DNA of 64,000 nt from NCBI GenBank assembly GCA_027081115.1, contig JALWLD010000057.1, positions 62,001-126,000 of the forward strand, in the 5' to 3' direction. The DNA is from Sulfurovum sp. GTDB lineage: Bacteria; Campylobacterota; Campylobacteria; Campylobacterales; Sulfurovaceae. Shown piece by piece: positions 51,655-60,081 of this stretch. Under the pieces are notes generated by a model. The model saw nothing but the letters and a program-made list of their open reading frames with translations. It searched no databases and was not told the DNA's origin. The number at the start of each line of letters is the position of its first letter. Position 1 is the stretch's first letter. The translations under genes and the position numbers were made by a program.

Positions 51655-52551
51655 ATGTTAAGTGCCGTAGAGAGAAAAATAGAACAGTTCGTTGCTGATT
51701 TAAATGACAAAGAAGTTACTGCGCTATATGCTAAGTTGCCACAGGGAAAAAGATTGCGTGCAAAGCTGATCTTGAAGATTGCAGGCAATACTCTACCTGT
51801 AGTAAAAACAGCTGCAGTGGTGGAGATGATCCATGCAGCGAGTTTATTGCATGATGATGTCATAGATGATGCTTTTACCAGACGTTCTAAACCTTCTCTC
51901 AATGCACTCTACGGAAATAAAACAGCCATTATGCTTGGTGATATTCTCTACTCTAAAGGCTTTTTTGAACTCAACAATATCTCAGCAGAAGTCTCTAGAA
52001 TGGTTTCAAATGCGGTGACACAGCTTAGCCTTGGTGAGTTGAAGGATGTCTCTTTATCTAAGTCTTTTAATTTAGATAAAGAGATCTATCTAGAGATGAT
52101 CTACCAGAAAACTGCATCACTTATTGAAGCATCTGCTGGTGCTGCTGCAATCTTGGCAGGGAAACCCAAAGAGGTCTATATGACCTATGGTAGAAATCTG
52201 GGACTTGCTTTTCAGATGATTGATGATCTTCTGGATATCACTTCAGATGCCAAAACACTTGGAAAGCCGGCTTTACATGATTTTGTAGAGGGTAAGACAA
52301 CACTGCCTTATATCTATTTGTATGAAGTATTAAGTAAAGAGGAACAAGAGAAATTATCTATACTGCATGCCAAAGTATTGACTAAAGAGGAACAGTCCTG
52401 GATACTCTTAAAGATGCAGGAACATCAGATTATTGAAAGATCTTATTTTGAAGCTAAAGAACTTATAGAAGAAGCTATAGAGTTGATGGATTCTCATGGT
52501 GAAGAGGCACTTTCAGGCATTGCCAAAGAGATGATAGAGAGGGATTTTTAA
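51655..52551 (+). CDS. ispB: Polyprenyl diphosphate synthase (octaprenyl type)
   Basis: 298 residues. GKRLRAKLILKIAG, the first aspartate-rich motif LLHDDVIDDAFTRR (Asp67, 68, 71), and the second motif FQMIDDLLDITSDAKTLGKP are present, with YQKTASLIEASAGAAAILAG between. The enzyme extends farnesyl diphosphate to the side chain of menaquinone. Chain length cannot be fixed from sequence; IspB is the likeliest assignment by synteny. Its stop overlaps the hemA ATG (TAATG). Confidence 0.9.
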   Translation: MLSAVERKIEQFVADLNDKEVTALYAKLPQGKRLRAKLILKIAGNTLPVVKTAAVVEMIHAASLLHDDVIDDAFTRRSKPSLNALYGNKTAIMLGDILYSKGFFELNNISAEVSRMVSNAVTQLSLGELKDVSLSKSFNLDKEIYLEMIYQKTASLIEASAGAAAILAGKPKEVYMTYGRNLGLAFQMIDDLLDITSDAKTLGKPALHDFVEGKTTLPYIYLYEVLSKEEQEKLSILHAKVLTKEEQSWILLKMQEHQIIERSYFEAKELIEEAIELMDSHGEEALSGIAKEMIERDF

Positions 52552-53858
52552 TGTATTATCAGGTCATCAGTTTTTCACATAAAACTTGTGAACAGGCAAT
52601 GAGAGAGAAGTTGGCTTTTGCTACAGATGAAGAGAAGAAAATTTTCTTAGACCAATTGGTTAGTTTTGAATTTGTACATGAAGCATTTGTGGTTTCTACC
52701 TGTAATCGCGTAGATGTTGTTATGGCAACAAGAGACAATTTTTCATCGTACCATGCTGTACTGGGATTGATCTCACAAAAATCTGATGTGAATTTTTATG
52801 AAGTCAAGTCTACTGCAAAACGTGTGGATGATGAAGAAGCTGTTGCACACGTCTTTTCTGTAGTCTCCTCTTTAGATTCTTTGGTTGTGGGAGAATCTCA
52901 GATTACTGGACAGGTTAAAGAGGCGTTTAAATTTTCTGTTCAGAACGGTACAGCAGGACGCAAACTCAATAGATTGCTCTCTTACGCAGTGAAGTGTGCA
53001 GCAGAAGTGAGGAATGCTACCAATATTTCTCAAAATCCTATCTCTATAGCTTCAGTAGCTGTAGCACAGGCACATAAAATACTCGGAGACAATATTCAGG
53101 GTATGAAAGCCATCATTGTGGGTGCTGGTGATATGGGAGTGCTTGCTGCAAAACATTTGCTAAGAGTAGGCTGTGATGTGGTTCTCATAGGACGTGACCT
53201 TGAAAAGACACAAGCAGTAGCAGATTCATTGGGTGAAAATGTCAAAGCAGATACTATTGATACCTTGGCAAAATATTTGAACCGTTACAGACTTGTATTT
53301 TCTGCAACCTCTTCTCCTGAACCGGTAATAACACGTGAGCTTATTGAAAACGAGACGTTACCAAGACACTGGTTTGATATGGCTATTCCTCGTGATATTG
53401 AAGAAATGGGTCTTGAAAAACTAGAATTGTTTCGCATTGATGATCTTCGCTCTATATCCAATGATAATCATGCACTGCGTGAAGAACAGGCTGTCAGAGC
53501 TGCTGAAATCGTTGAAAGATACAAAGAAGAGTTTTATGCCTGGCTAAGAGCACTCTCGGTAGAACCAGTTATTAAGAAGATGCGTGAAGATGTGGCAGAA
53601 GCTATTGACAAAGAGATGAAACGGGCATTGAAAAAAGGCTTTGTTCCTAAAGAATATGAGGAGAATATGCGAAAAATGGCGGCGCAGATGTTTAACCGTT
53701 TCCTTCATGATCCCACTCAGAATCTTAGACGTTCATCTACAGCAAAAGAGAATGCAAACTGTATCGAATCATTTAAACAGATGTTTGAGATAGATACAGA
53801 AGCAATTGACGTAAAACAATATAAAAATGATCATCATACAAAAGGATACAGCGCGTGA
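52551..53858 (+). CDS. hemA: Glutamyl-tRNA reductase
   Basis: 435 residues. [13 protein letters not shown] carries the catalytic Cys51, [20 protein letters not shown] is the glutamyl-binding region, and [20 protein letters not shown] is the NADPH site. The C-terminal dimerisation helix is complete. The enzyme reduces glutamyl-tRNA to glutamate-1-semialdehyde, the first step of haem synthesis. hemC lies 3 kb downstream in the same run. Its end overlaps proS by four bases. Confidence 0.96.
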   Translation: MYYQVISFSHKTCEQAMREKLAFATDEEKKIFLDQLVSFEFVHEAFVVSTCNRVDVVMATRDNFSSYHAVLGLISQKSDVNFYEVKSTAKRVDDEEAVAHVFSVVSSLDSLVVGESQITGQVKEAFKFSVQNGTAGRKLNRLLSYAVKCAAEVRNATNISQNPISIASVAVAQAHKILGDNIQGMKAIIVGAGDMGVLAAKHLLRVGCDVVLIGRDLEKTQAVADSLGENVKADTIDTLAKYLNRYRLVFSATSSPEPVITRELIENETLPRHWFDMAIPRDIEEMGLEKLELFRIDDLRSISNDNHALREEQAVRAAEIVERYKEEFYAWLRALSVEPVIKKMREDVAEAIDKEMKRALKKGFVPKEYEENMRKMAAQMFNRFLHDPTQNLRRSSTAKENANCIESFKQMFEIDTEAIDVKQYKNDHHTKGYSA

Positions 53859-55561
53859 GATTTTCAAGACTATTGGTTCCGACCACAAAAGAGACACCTA
53901 ATGATGCTACATTGGCAAGTCATATTTATCTTATCCGTGGAGGATTCATCCAATCCGTAGGTGGTTCGGGACTTTACAACTTTTTACCTTTGGGTAAAAA
54001 AGTATTGGACAAAGTACGTGCGGTTGTTAAAGAGGAGTTAGACAAAGTAGGATGCCAGGAAGTTGCATTAAGTTTTGTGACACCGGCTTCTCTTTGGGAG
54101 GAAAGTGGACGTTTTGAGAAGTATGGGAAAGAGCTTCTTCGTTTTAAAGACAGAAAGAACAATGACTTCATCTTGGGGCCGACTCATGAAGAGATGATGG
54201 TGAATATGGTAAGACAGACAGTAAAAAGTTATAAGCAGCTACCATTAAATCTTTACCAGATAAATCTAAAATTTCGTGATGAGATTAGACCACGTTTTGG
54301 TTTAATGCGTGGACGTGAATTTCTGATGAAAGATGGTTATAGTTTCCATGCTTCGCAGGAAGATATGGAGCGTGAGTTCAATTTGATGGAAGAGACCTAT
54401 AAAAAAATCTTTACGCGTTTAGGACTTGAATTTAGAGTAGTTGCTGCAGATTCTGGTGCCATTGGCGGTTCTGGGTCTAAAGAATTTATGGTACTTGCTG
54501 ATTCAGGGGAAGATACCATAGTAGTTTGTGACAACTGTGACTATGGTGCAAACATCGAAGCGGCCATTCGTCAAGAGAAAGTTTGTGAAGCAGAAGCACC
54601 GGAAGCTGTTTTTTCAAAGTTTCATACGCCTGATACGAAAACTATTGAAGCATTGAGTACATTTTTCCATGTAGACCCATATTATTTGGTAAAGACAGTG
54701 GCTAAAAAGGCTTTATATGATGAAGGGAAATCAGAAACAGTACTATTTGCACTTAGAGGTTCTGATGAACTGCAAGAAGTTAAAGCCTGTAATGCTGTAG
54801 GTGCGAATGATTTGATAGAGGTTACAGAAGAGGAGTTGTCCGAAGCAGGATTGGTTGCAGGTTATATGGGGCCTACTACTGCACCTGAAGGTATTAAAGT
54901 AGTCTATGATAATAATATGAAAAATGCCTCTTCTATGATTTGTGGTGCCAATGAAGAGGATTATCATTTGATAGGGAATGATTTTAAAGGTATTGATGCT
55001 GCTTATGCAGACTTAGTAGCGGTCCAAGAGAATGATCTCTGTAGCTGTTGCGGAGAACCTCTACGTTACACTAAAGGAATAGAAGCAGGGCATATCTTCC
55101 AGCTTGGTACGCAATATTCTAAGCCATTGGGTGCAAATTTCTTAGATGAAAACGGAAAAGCACAACCAATGGTCATGGGAACATACGGTATTGGAGTGAG
55201 TCGTCTGCTAGCAGCCATTATCGAACAAAATCACGATGATAAAGGTTGTATCTGGACCAAAGCGTCTGCACCGTTTGATCTACAGATATTAGTCTCAAAT
55301 ATAAAAGATGAAGCACAACTTGCTTTAGGTGAGAAACTCTATGCTTCTATGCTTGAAAAAGGTGTAGATGTACTTTTAGATGAGCGTAAAGACCGTTTTG
55401 GTGCAAAAATGAAAGATTATGAACTGTTAGGTGTCCCATACGCCGTGGTCATTGGTAAGAAACTGGCTGATGGTTTGGTCGAATTTGTAACACGTGATGG
55501 TATGGTCAAAGAAGAGATATCTATTGATGCAATCTCTCCTCTATTAAATGAGAAGTTTTAA
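53855..55561 (+). CDS. proS: Proline--tRNA ligase
   Basis: 568 residues, bacterial type with the editing insertion. Class II motifs: [38 protein letters not shown] (motif 2) and [18 protein letters not shown] (motif 3). The INS editing domain lies between about 225 and 400, with [15 protein letters not shown]. The C-terminal anticodon-binding domain ends with [10 protein letters not shown]. The start is a GTG in GCGTGAG overlapping the hemA TGA. The fxsA gene follows after three bases. Confidence 0.96.
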   Translation: MRFSRLLVPTTKETPNDATLASHIYLIRGGFIQSVGGSGLYNFLPLGKKVLDKVRAVVKEELDKVGCQEVALSFVTPASLWEESGRFEKYGKELLRFKDRKNNDFILGPTHEEMMVNMVRQTVKSYKQLPLNLYQINLKFRDEIRPRFGLMRGREFLMKDGYSFHASQEDMEREFNLMEETYKKIFTRLGLEFRVVAADSGAIGGSGSKEFMVLADSGEDTIVVCDNCDYGANIEAAIRQEKVCEAEAPEAVFSKFHTPDTKTIEALSTFFHVDPYYLVKTVAKKALYDEGKSETVLFALRGSDELQEVKACNAVGANDLIEVTEEELSEAGLVAGYMGPTTAPEGIKVVYDNNMKNASSMICGANEEDYHLIGNDFKGIDAAYADLVAVQENDLCSCCGEPLRYTKGIEAGHIFQLGTQYSKPLGANFLDENGKAQPMVMGTYGIGVSRLLAAIIEQNHDDKGCIWTKASAPFDLQILVSNIKDEAQLALGEKLYASMLEKGVDVLLDERKDRFGAKMKDYELLGVPYAVVIGKKLADGLVEFVTRDGMVKEEISIDAISPLLNEKF

Positions 55562-55564
55562 ACT

Positions 55565-55984
55565 ATGTTCTTAGCCATTCCTTTTTTCCTTATTGAATTG
55601 TATTTATCACTAAAGACAGGAGAAACCATCGGTTTCTTCTGGTCAGTTATTTGGATCATCTCTTCAGCAGTTCTTGGAATGATCTTTTTGCAGAACTCTC
55701 CACATGCTATTATGGGGCAGATGCAATCGGTGCAAAGAGGTAAATTGAATCTAAAAAAGTTTCAAGATGCCAGTATGGCATATTTTGTTGGATCAATTTT
55801 ACTTATTATCCCCGGGGTATTTTCTGATTTTATGGGTGTGATTGCTTTAGGTTACACAATGTATTTACGTTTAGTTGCTAAAATAACACCTGAACAAACA
55901 AATTTTCAAAAAAACAAAGGAGATGACAATGTCATTGACGTCGAAATTATTGACGAGCACACTGATCGCATCAACCGTTCTTAG
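55565..55984 (+). CDS. fxsA: FxsA-family membrane protein
   Basis: 139 residues with membrane helices at about 2-17, 24-45 and 74-100. LFLAIPFFLIELYLSLKTG, FWSVIWIISSAVLGMIFLQ and LLIIPGVFSDFMGVIALG match the FxsA family, named for suppression of phage T7 exclusion by plasmid F. The normal role is unknown. The cytoplasmic tail overlaps the next gene by 56 bases in another frame. Confidence 0.85.
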   Translation: MFLAIPFFLIELYLSLKTGETIGFFWSVIWIISSAVLGMIFLQNSPHAIMGQMQSVQRGKLNLKKFQDASMAYFVGSILLIIPGVFSDFMGVIALGYTMYLRLVAKITPEQTNFQKNKGDDNVIDVEIIDEHTDRINRS

Positions 55985-56762
55985 TGCCAATGCAGTACCT
56001 GATAACAAAACACTTGTAAAGTATGTAAAAAGAAATATTGTAAAAAACCCACAAGTAAAAGTAAAGGGTGTTACCCTTATAGAGAAGAAGACACATAAAG
56101 ATCTTCCAGGGTGGACTATCTTGTTAACTACCATGGACTTGGAATATCAGAAAAAAGAGATCCATGCCCCTGAAATGATGTTTATAAAAGATGGCCTTAT
56201 TACCGGTCACCTGGTCAACCAGAAGACAGGGAATGACTATAGAAATGAGATCAAACCAACGGTTCCCAAGACTATGTATGATGCAAAACATCTTCTCTTT
56301 GGAAATAAAGATGCAAAACACAAGATCCTGGTGTTCTCAGATCCACAGTGTCCTTTCTGCCAAGAAGTCGTACCTGCCATCTTTAAAGCAGCAAAAGAGC
56401 ACCCTGAAACCATTGGGGTTTACTATTACCATTTGCCACTCTTGAGAATTCACCCGGTATCGGGTATTTTGACAAAAGTGATGCATATAGCTCAAGAGCA
56501 GGGGAAACTTGATATAGTTGAGAAGATGTATACACTTAAAATCAACCCGCAAGAGACCAATATGAAAAAAGTGCTGGCAGCTATTAAAAAGCATACAGGT
56601 TTTGTAGTGACAGAAGCAGAGCTTAAAGCCAAAGAGGTAGAAAAAGCACTCAAAGAGGATGAACTTGCGGCTTCAAAACTTATGGTGAGTGGAACACCAA
56701 CTGTTTATATAGATGGTGAGTGGGATAAAATGAGAAACGGGTACGAAAAACTTATAAAATGA
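55929..56762 (+). CDS. DsbC/G-like periplasmic thiol:disulfide protein
   Basis: 277 residues from the ATG at 55929, which has AAGGAG six bases upstream; the ATG at 55923 has none of the needed spacing. MSLTSKLLTSTLIASTVLSANA is the signal. A DsbC-like N-terminal dimerisation region (about 25-115) precedes a thioredoxin fold with VFSDPQCPFCQEVVP (Cys141, Cys144) and the cis-Pro motif VSGTPTVYIDG. It likely reshuffles disulfides or folds exported proteins. Its TGA begins the second copy of the intergenic repeat. Confidence 0.86.
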   Translation: MSLTSKLLTSTLIASTVLSANAVPDNKTLVKYVKRNIVKNPQVKVKGVTLIEKKTHKDLPGWTILLTTMDLEYQKKEIHAPEMMFIKDGLITGHLVNQKTGNDYRNEIKPTVPKTMYDAKHLLFGNKDAKHKILVFSDPQCPFCQEVVPAIFKAAKEHPETIGVYYYHLPLLRIHPVSGILTKVMHIAQEQGKLDIVEKMYTLKINPQETNMKKVLAAIKKHTGFVVTEAELKAKEVEKALKEDELAASKLMVSGTPTVYIDGEWDKMRNGYEKLIK

Positions 56763-56834
56763 GAAGCGTTAGATAAACGACAATAATTTGTCGTTTATAG
56801 ATTTGGAACAGAAATGGTCTGAATGAAGAGTAGC
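56760..56834 (+). repeat. Intergenic repeat, copy 2 (stop-anchored hairpin)
   Basis: Begins at the TGA of the DsbC-like gene: TGAGAAGCG, stem AAACGACAA (56775-56783), loop TAAT, TTGTCGTTT (56788-56796), fully Watson-Crick. It continues with TTTGGAAC-GAAA-GGT and ends GAAGAGTAGC. About three quarters of positions match copy 1 over 75 bases. Confidence 0.8.
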
Positions 56835-56855
56835 ATAAAGGAAAGAGGGAATTTT

Positions 56856-57809
56856 TTGGAAAAACTAATCATAGCAACAAGAGCAAGTAATCTTGCTCTC
56901 TGGCAAGCCTACCACATCAAAGAGAGAATTGAAAGTTCTTTTCCTGAAGTGACAGTAGAACTCAACGAGATCACATCAAAAGGTGACAAGATACTAGATA
57001 AACCTCTTGCCCTCATAGGTGGCAAAGGGCACTTTACCAAAGAGTTGGAAGATGAAATGCTTGCAGGTAATGCACATTTGGCAGTACACTCTTTAAAAGA
57101 TGTACCAACCTACATTCCAGAAGGTTTAGAACTTTGTGCCATTACAAAACGTCAAGAGCAGAGTGATGTACTCCTCTCTCATACCTATAAAAGCCTAGAT
57201 GAACTTCCTGAAGGTGCAACTGTTGGTACAACAAGTTTGAGAAGACGTATGCAACTCTTAGAAAAGCGTCCTGACCTTAAAGTTAAAGAGTTAAGGGGAA
57301 ATGTTAACACACGCCTTAGAAAGCTTAAAGAGGGGCAGTATGATGCCATTATCTTGGCATACATTGGTCTTTACAGACTAGACCTTCTTAAAGACATTCC
57401 TTTTGTAGAGAAACTGGATTTTTTTATCCCTCCTATGGGGCAGGCAGCACTGGGTATTGAGATTGTCAGTTCTGATGATAGAGTACGTCAGATAGCGATG
57501 TCTTTAAATGATGAAAATTCATTTATATGTACAAAACTAGAACGTGACTTTGTTTCTAAAATAGGAGCAGGATGTTCTGCTCCTGTGGCAGTAAATGCTG
57601 TTATTTCAGGGAATGATATCACCGTTAAGGCTATGCTTGGTTTTCCAAATGGTACTAACATTATGCATAAAGAGCTGACATCTACAGTTCAAGACTGTAC
57701 TTTCCTTGGTGAGCAGTTAGCTGAAGTGATGATCAAAGAAGGTGCTTTAGAGATACTCTCAAAAGCAGAAGAGATTGCCTTTAAAGATGAAATGCCAGAA
57801 AGACTTTGA
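56856..57809 (+). CDS. hemC: Hydroxymethylbilane synthase (porphobilinogen deaminase)
   Basis: 317 residues from a TTG at 56856 with GAGGGA five bases upstream, giving MEKLIIATRASNLALWQAYH, the standard N-terminus. The ATG at 56823 lies inside the repeat and is less likely. GGKGHFTKELEDEMLAGNAH, AVHSLKDVPTYIPEGL, GTTSLRRRMQLLEKRPDLKV and LRGNVNTRLRKL line the active site; EIVSSDDRVRQ and GAGCSAPVAVNAV hold the dipyrromethane-binding cysteine. It joins four porphobilinogens in haem synthesis, two genes' worth of steps after hemA. Confidence 0.95.
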   Translation: MEKLIIATRASNLALWQAYHIKERIESSFPEVTVELNEITSKGDKILDKPLALIGGKGHFTKELEDEMLAGNAHLAVHSLKDVPTYIPEGLELCAITKRQEQSDVLLSHTYKSLDELPEGATVGTTSLRRRMQLLEKRPDLKVKELRGNVNTRLRKLKEGQYDAIILAYIGLYRLDLLKDIPFVEKLDFFIPPMGQAALGIEIVSSDDRVRQIAMSLNDENSFICTKLERDFVSKIGAGCSAPVAVNAVISGNDITVKAMLGFPNGTNIMHKELTSTVQDCTFLGEQLAEVMIKEGALEILSKAEEIAFKDEMPERL

Positions 57810-57816
57810 TCTCTAC

Positions 57817-57841
57817 GAAATGCGTTACTTGAATGCATTTC
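57817..57841 (+). terminator. Hairpin after hemC
   Basis: GAAATGCGTT, loop ACTTG, AATGCATTTC: a 10-bp stem with one G-T pair, eight bases after the hemC stop. No T run follows, so it may be an mRNA end-stabilising stem rather than a true terminator. Confidence 0.45.
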
Positions 57842-57983
57842 ATCCCTACTCCCCATAATTTAAATAGTATTCAATGTTTATATATGCCCAAAGTTGTTGA
57901 AAAATTAATTTTAAGAGATTCTTTTTGTATGTAAAAGTAATTATATGATTTATAAATAAAAAGTTTGCAAATGAAGAGGAGTT

Positions 57984-58013
57984 AAAAAAGTTCCACCAAG
58001 CCAAAAGGCTTAG
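57984..58013 (-). terminator. Terminator of the beta-barrel protein gene
   Basis: On the minus strand, 12 bases after the stop: CTAAGCC, loop TTTT, GGCTTGG, then GTGGAAC and six T. A short stem with a proper T run, the most canonical intrinsic terminator in the window. Confidence 0.7.
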
Positions 58014-58024
58014 TAGAGTAGTTC

Positions 58025-58636
58025 TTAGAACTGGTAAGTTACACCAAAGTTCCAAGTATCAATTTGAGCATCATAACCTGTTGTATCGATTGGAGCATTA
58101 GGCTGGTCATCATAAAGTGATACATAGTCAACAAATACAGCAATGTTGTCTGTAAAAGAGTATGCTGCACCTAGACCCCAAGAGAAACCATCTTGATCAT
58201 CACTGTCTGGAGCATCAGAAAAAGAAGCAGCTGATGAAGCATAACCCAATAGTGCATATACATCAAAAGCATCAGTTACTGGATACATAGGTTTTACATA
58301 GATTCCCCATGCATCTACACTCATATCATATGGAGTTACATCATTAATTGTTGAGTCAAGTCCAGCCCAGTATCTCCCTTCAACTGCTATGTAAGAGTTG
58401 AATTTATAACCCGCTTGAAACATGATTTCATCAAAATTCTCATCAAAACCAACTGGATCTGCTGGATTTGTAGCATCAATATTTAAGAGACCATAACCCA
58501 AACCAAGATAGAATCCTGCATCTGTTACTACTGGCTCAACTACTACTGGCTCTTCTACCGGAGCGATATCCCCACCTGCTACTGCGAATGAACTCATTGC
58601 TAATACAGCTACTGCTGATAAAACGATATTTTTCAT
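58025..58636 (-). CDS. Small outer membrane beta-barrel protein
   Basis: 203 residues. A signal peptide (MKNIVLSAVAVLAMSSFAVA) precedes a short valine/glutamate/proline linker. About eight amphipathic strands follow (FYLGLGYGLLNIDAT, FMFQAGYKFNSYIAVEGRYW-like alternation, WGLGAAYSFTDNIAVFVDYV), ending TWNFGVTYQF with the C-terminal aromatic expected of outer membrane proteins. It resembles OmpW/OmpA-like porin-family barrels. Abundance is suggested by a clear promoter, AAGGAG ribosome site and canonical terminator. Function unknown. Confidence 0.84.
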   Translation of the reverse strand: MKNIVLSAVAVLAMSSFAVAGGDIAPVEEPVVVEPVVTDAGFYLGLGYGLLNIDATNPADPVGFDENFDEIMFQAGYKFNSYIAVEGRYWAGLDSTINDVTPYDMSVDAWGIYVKPMYPVTDAFDVYALLGYASSAASFSDAPDSDDQDGFSWGLGAAYSFTDNIAVFVDYVSLYDDQPNAPIDTTGYDAQIDTWNFGVTYQF

Positions 58637-58672
58637 AATATCTCCTTGTTGTGTTTAATTTATTACGACGTT

Positions 58673-58678
58673 ATTATA
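58673..58678 (-). promoter_or_regulatory. -10 box of the beta-barrel protein gene
   Basis: Minus-strand TATAAT in GTTATAATAACG, about 36 bases before the ATG; AAGGAG at 58642-58647 is the ribosome site. Confidence 0.6.
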
Positions 58679-58942
58679 ACATCTTATCTTCAGTAGAGTC
58701 AAGTTTCTATATGAGAAGCAAATAAAAGAACAACAATAAATTGACAACTTTTCCTACTGTCAGGCAGCTTGGAGTACATTATCTCAATATATTTTAACTC
58801 ACAAAGGTTACCAAATAGAGCATATTTCAGTCAAATTTTAGCTATTTTATATAAAAAGTAAACAAAGGTTAACACAAAGTGTCAACAGAATCTTCTAAAT
58901 AGTTAACAAGTTCCATTCTATAAATATTGGTTTGAATCATGA
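58679..58942. other. AT-rich divergent spacer (58637-58974) between the barrel and L,D-transpeptidase genes
   Basis: The 338-bp spacer holds the two promoters listed and otherwise no coding frame I would support. It contains two GTTAAC sites (about 58867 and 58906), a TGAGAAGC stretch at 58712 that recalls the start of the window's intergenic repeat but lacks its stem, and long AT-rich runs that could be promoter UP-type sequence. Confidence 0.5.
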
Positions 58943-58948
58943 TATAAT
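58943..58948 (+). promoter_or_regulatory. -10 box of the L,D-transpeptidase gene
   Basis: TATAAT in CATGATATAATAATTC, 27 bases before the ATG at 58975. Confidence 0.55.
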
Positions 58949-58974
58949 AATTCAAAAGTATGGATGAGGGAAAA

Positions 58975-59463
58975 ATGAAAAGAGTATGGATATTGATGAT
59001 ATTTACATTTTCTTCTCTTTTTGCCTATAAAGAGATTGTTGTGGATCTCTCTGAACAGATGGCTTATGCTATAGAAGATGGCTTTGTGGCATTTGAAGGT
59101 CGGATATCTTCAGGAGTCATTGGAAGAGAAACACCTAATGGTGAGTATAGGATCCTGCAAAAGAAGCGTTTTCACAAGTCAAACCTCTGGCCAAAACCAG
59201 ATGGTGGAGCAAAGATGAATTATATGTTACGTTTGAGTAACTCCGGCATTGCGATGCATCTGGGGCATGTACCAAATAAACCAGCTTCCCACGGATGTAT
59301 CCGTATGAAGAGTGGATTTGCACAAAGGATGTTCAAGTGGGCAAGGGTAGGGATTCCTGTTTATGTTGAAGGGGATGCTTTGGATTATTTACACTTTAGA
59401 ACAAATTATAAGAGTAAAGATTATTATGTAGACGATTACGGGATGATCGAGTATCATGATTGA
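58975..59463 (+). CDS. L,D-transpeptidase (YkuD domain), exported
   Basis: 162 residues from the ATG at 58975, preceded by GAGGGA; the ATG at 58960 has no ribosome site. MKRVWILMIFTFSSLFA is the signal. The YkuD domain starts at once (EIVVDLSEQMAYAIEDG) and ends with the active site HLGHVPNKPASHGCIRM, with His95, His106 and nucleophile Cys108. There is no separate wall-binding domain. It may form 3-3 cross-links or attach proteins to peptidoglycan. DapD, encoded nearby, supplies its diaminopimelate substrate. Confidence 0.92.
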   Translation: MKRVWILMIFTFSSLFAYKEIVVDLSEQMAYAIEDGFVAFEGRISSGVIGRETPNGEYRILQKKRFHKSNLWPKPDGGAKMNYMLRLSNSGIAMHLGHVPNKPASHGCIRMKSGFAQRMFKWARVGIPVYVEGDALDYLHFRTNYKSKDYYVDDYGMIEYHD

Positions 59464-59492
59464 GATGTTGTTTTATATCGGGGCAGAATTTA

Positions 59493-60068
59493 TCATTCAG
59501 TGATAGTGATTTTACGGAAGCTTTGAAAGATGAGTATAATCACGATGATCTCAATGACCAATAGTAAATAATGAAGATCATAGACCTGTGTCTGATTGTC
59601 TGTAATCTGTTGGGCATTTAACACTTTATAAAAGATATATGCTATTCCCATACCTAAAAGATAACCCAGTTGTTTTGCTGTGTCCAGTTTGGTCAGTAGG
59701 AGATCTGTTTTAAGTAGAAGTGTTTCTGCTCTAACAAGGTAAGATCCAAAGACAAAAGTGATTTGATAACCTATATACATAAGCAGAGCAGTTTGATACG
59801 AATAGGCATAGAGTAAAAAGTAGAGTATTGCTGCGACCAGTACAAGTTCAACAAAGAGTGAGATACGGAAAAACCAGGTGGCATTGAGTATATGGTTATA
59901 GAGTCTTGCTACAAGTAGCATAGAAAGAGCAAGGTAGACCCCACCTAAAGAGTATATGGAGGGTTCCAGGGGTGTATAGAGTGTAAAAATGGCACCGACA
60001 CTCAGCCCTAAAAAGAGTGAGTTGAAGAACTTGTATCGGATGAACCATTCAGGGAGTATTGTTAACAT
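59493..60068 (-). CDS. Hypothetical integral membrane protein
   Basis: 191 residues with six predicted membrane helices (about 13-30, 36-54, 66-84, 87-108, 128-146 and 162-182). One basic loop region (VRAETLLLKTDLLLTKLDT) lies between helices 4 and 5. No family recognised; it is half the size of a major-facilitator carrier. It follows the TonB receptor by 13 bases on the same strand and is probably co-transcribed, so a role in uptake of the same ligand is plausible. Confidence 0.75.
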   Translation of the reverse strand: MLTILPEWFIRYKFFNSLFLGLSVGAIFTLYTPLEPSIYSLGGVYLALSMLLVARLYNHILNATWFFRISLFVELVLVAAILYFLLYAYSYQTALLMYIGYQITFVFGSYLVRAETLLLKTDLLLTKLDTAKQLGYLLGMGIAYIFYKVLNAQQITDNQTQVYDLHYLLLVIEIIVIILIFQSFRKITITE

Positions 60069-60081
60069 AAAGTATTATAGC

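Noticed and set aside
58712..58752. Possible fourth copy of the intergenic repeat (TGAGAAGC followed by ACAACAATAAATTGACAA)
   Set aside because: It is not at a stop codon, the arms do not pair in the conserved way, and the 3' module is absent. At most a decayed copy.
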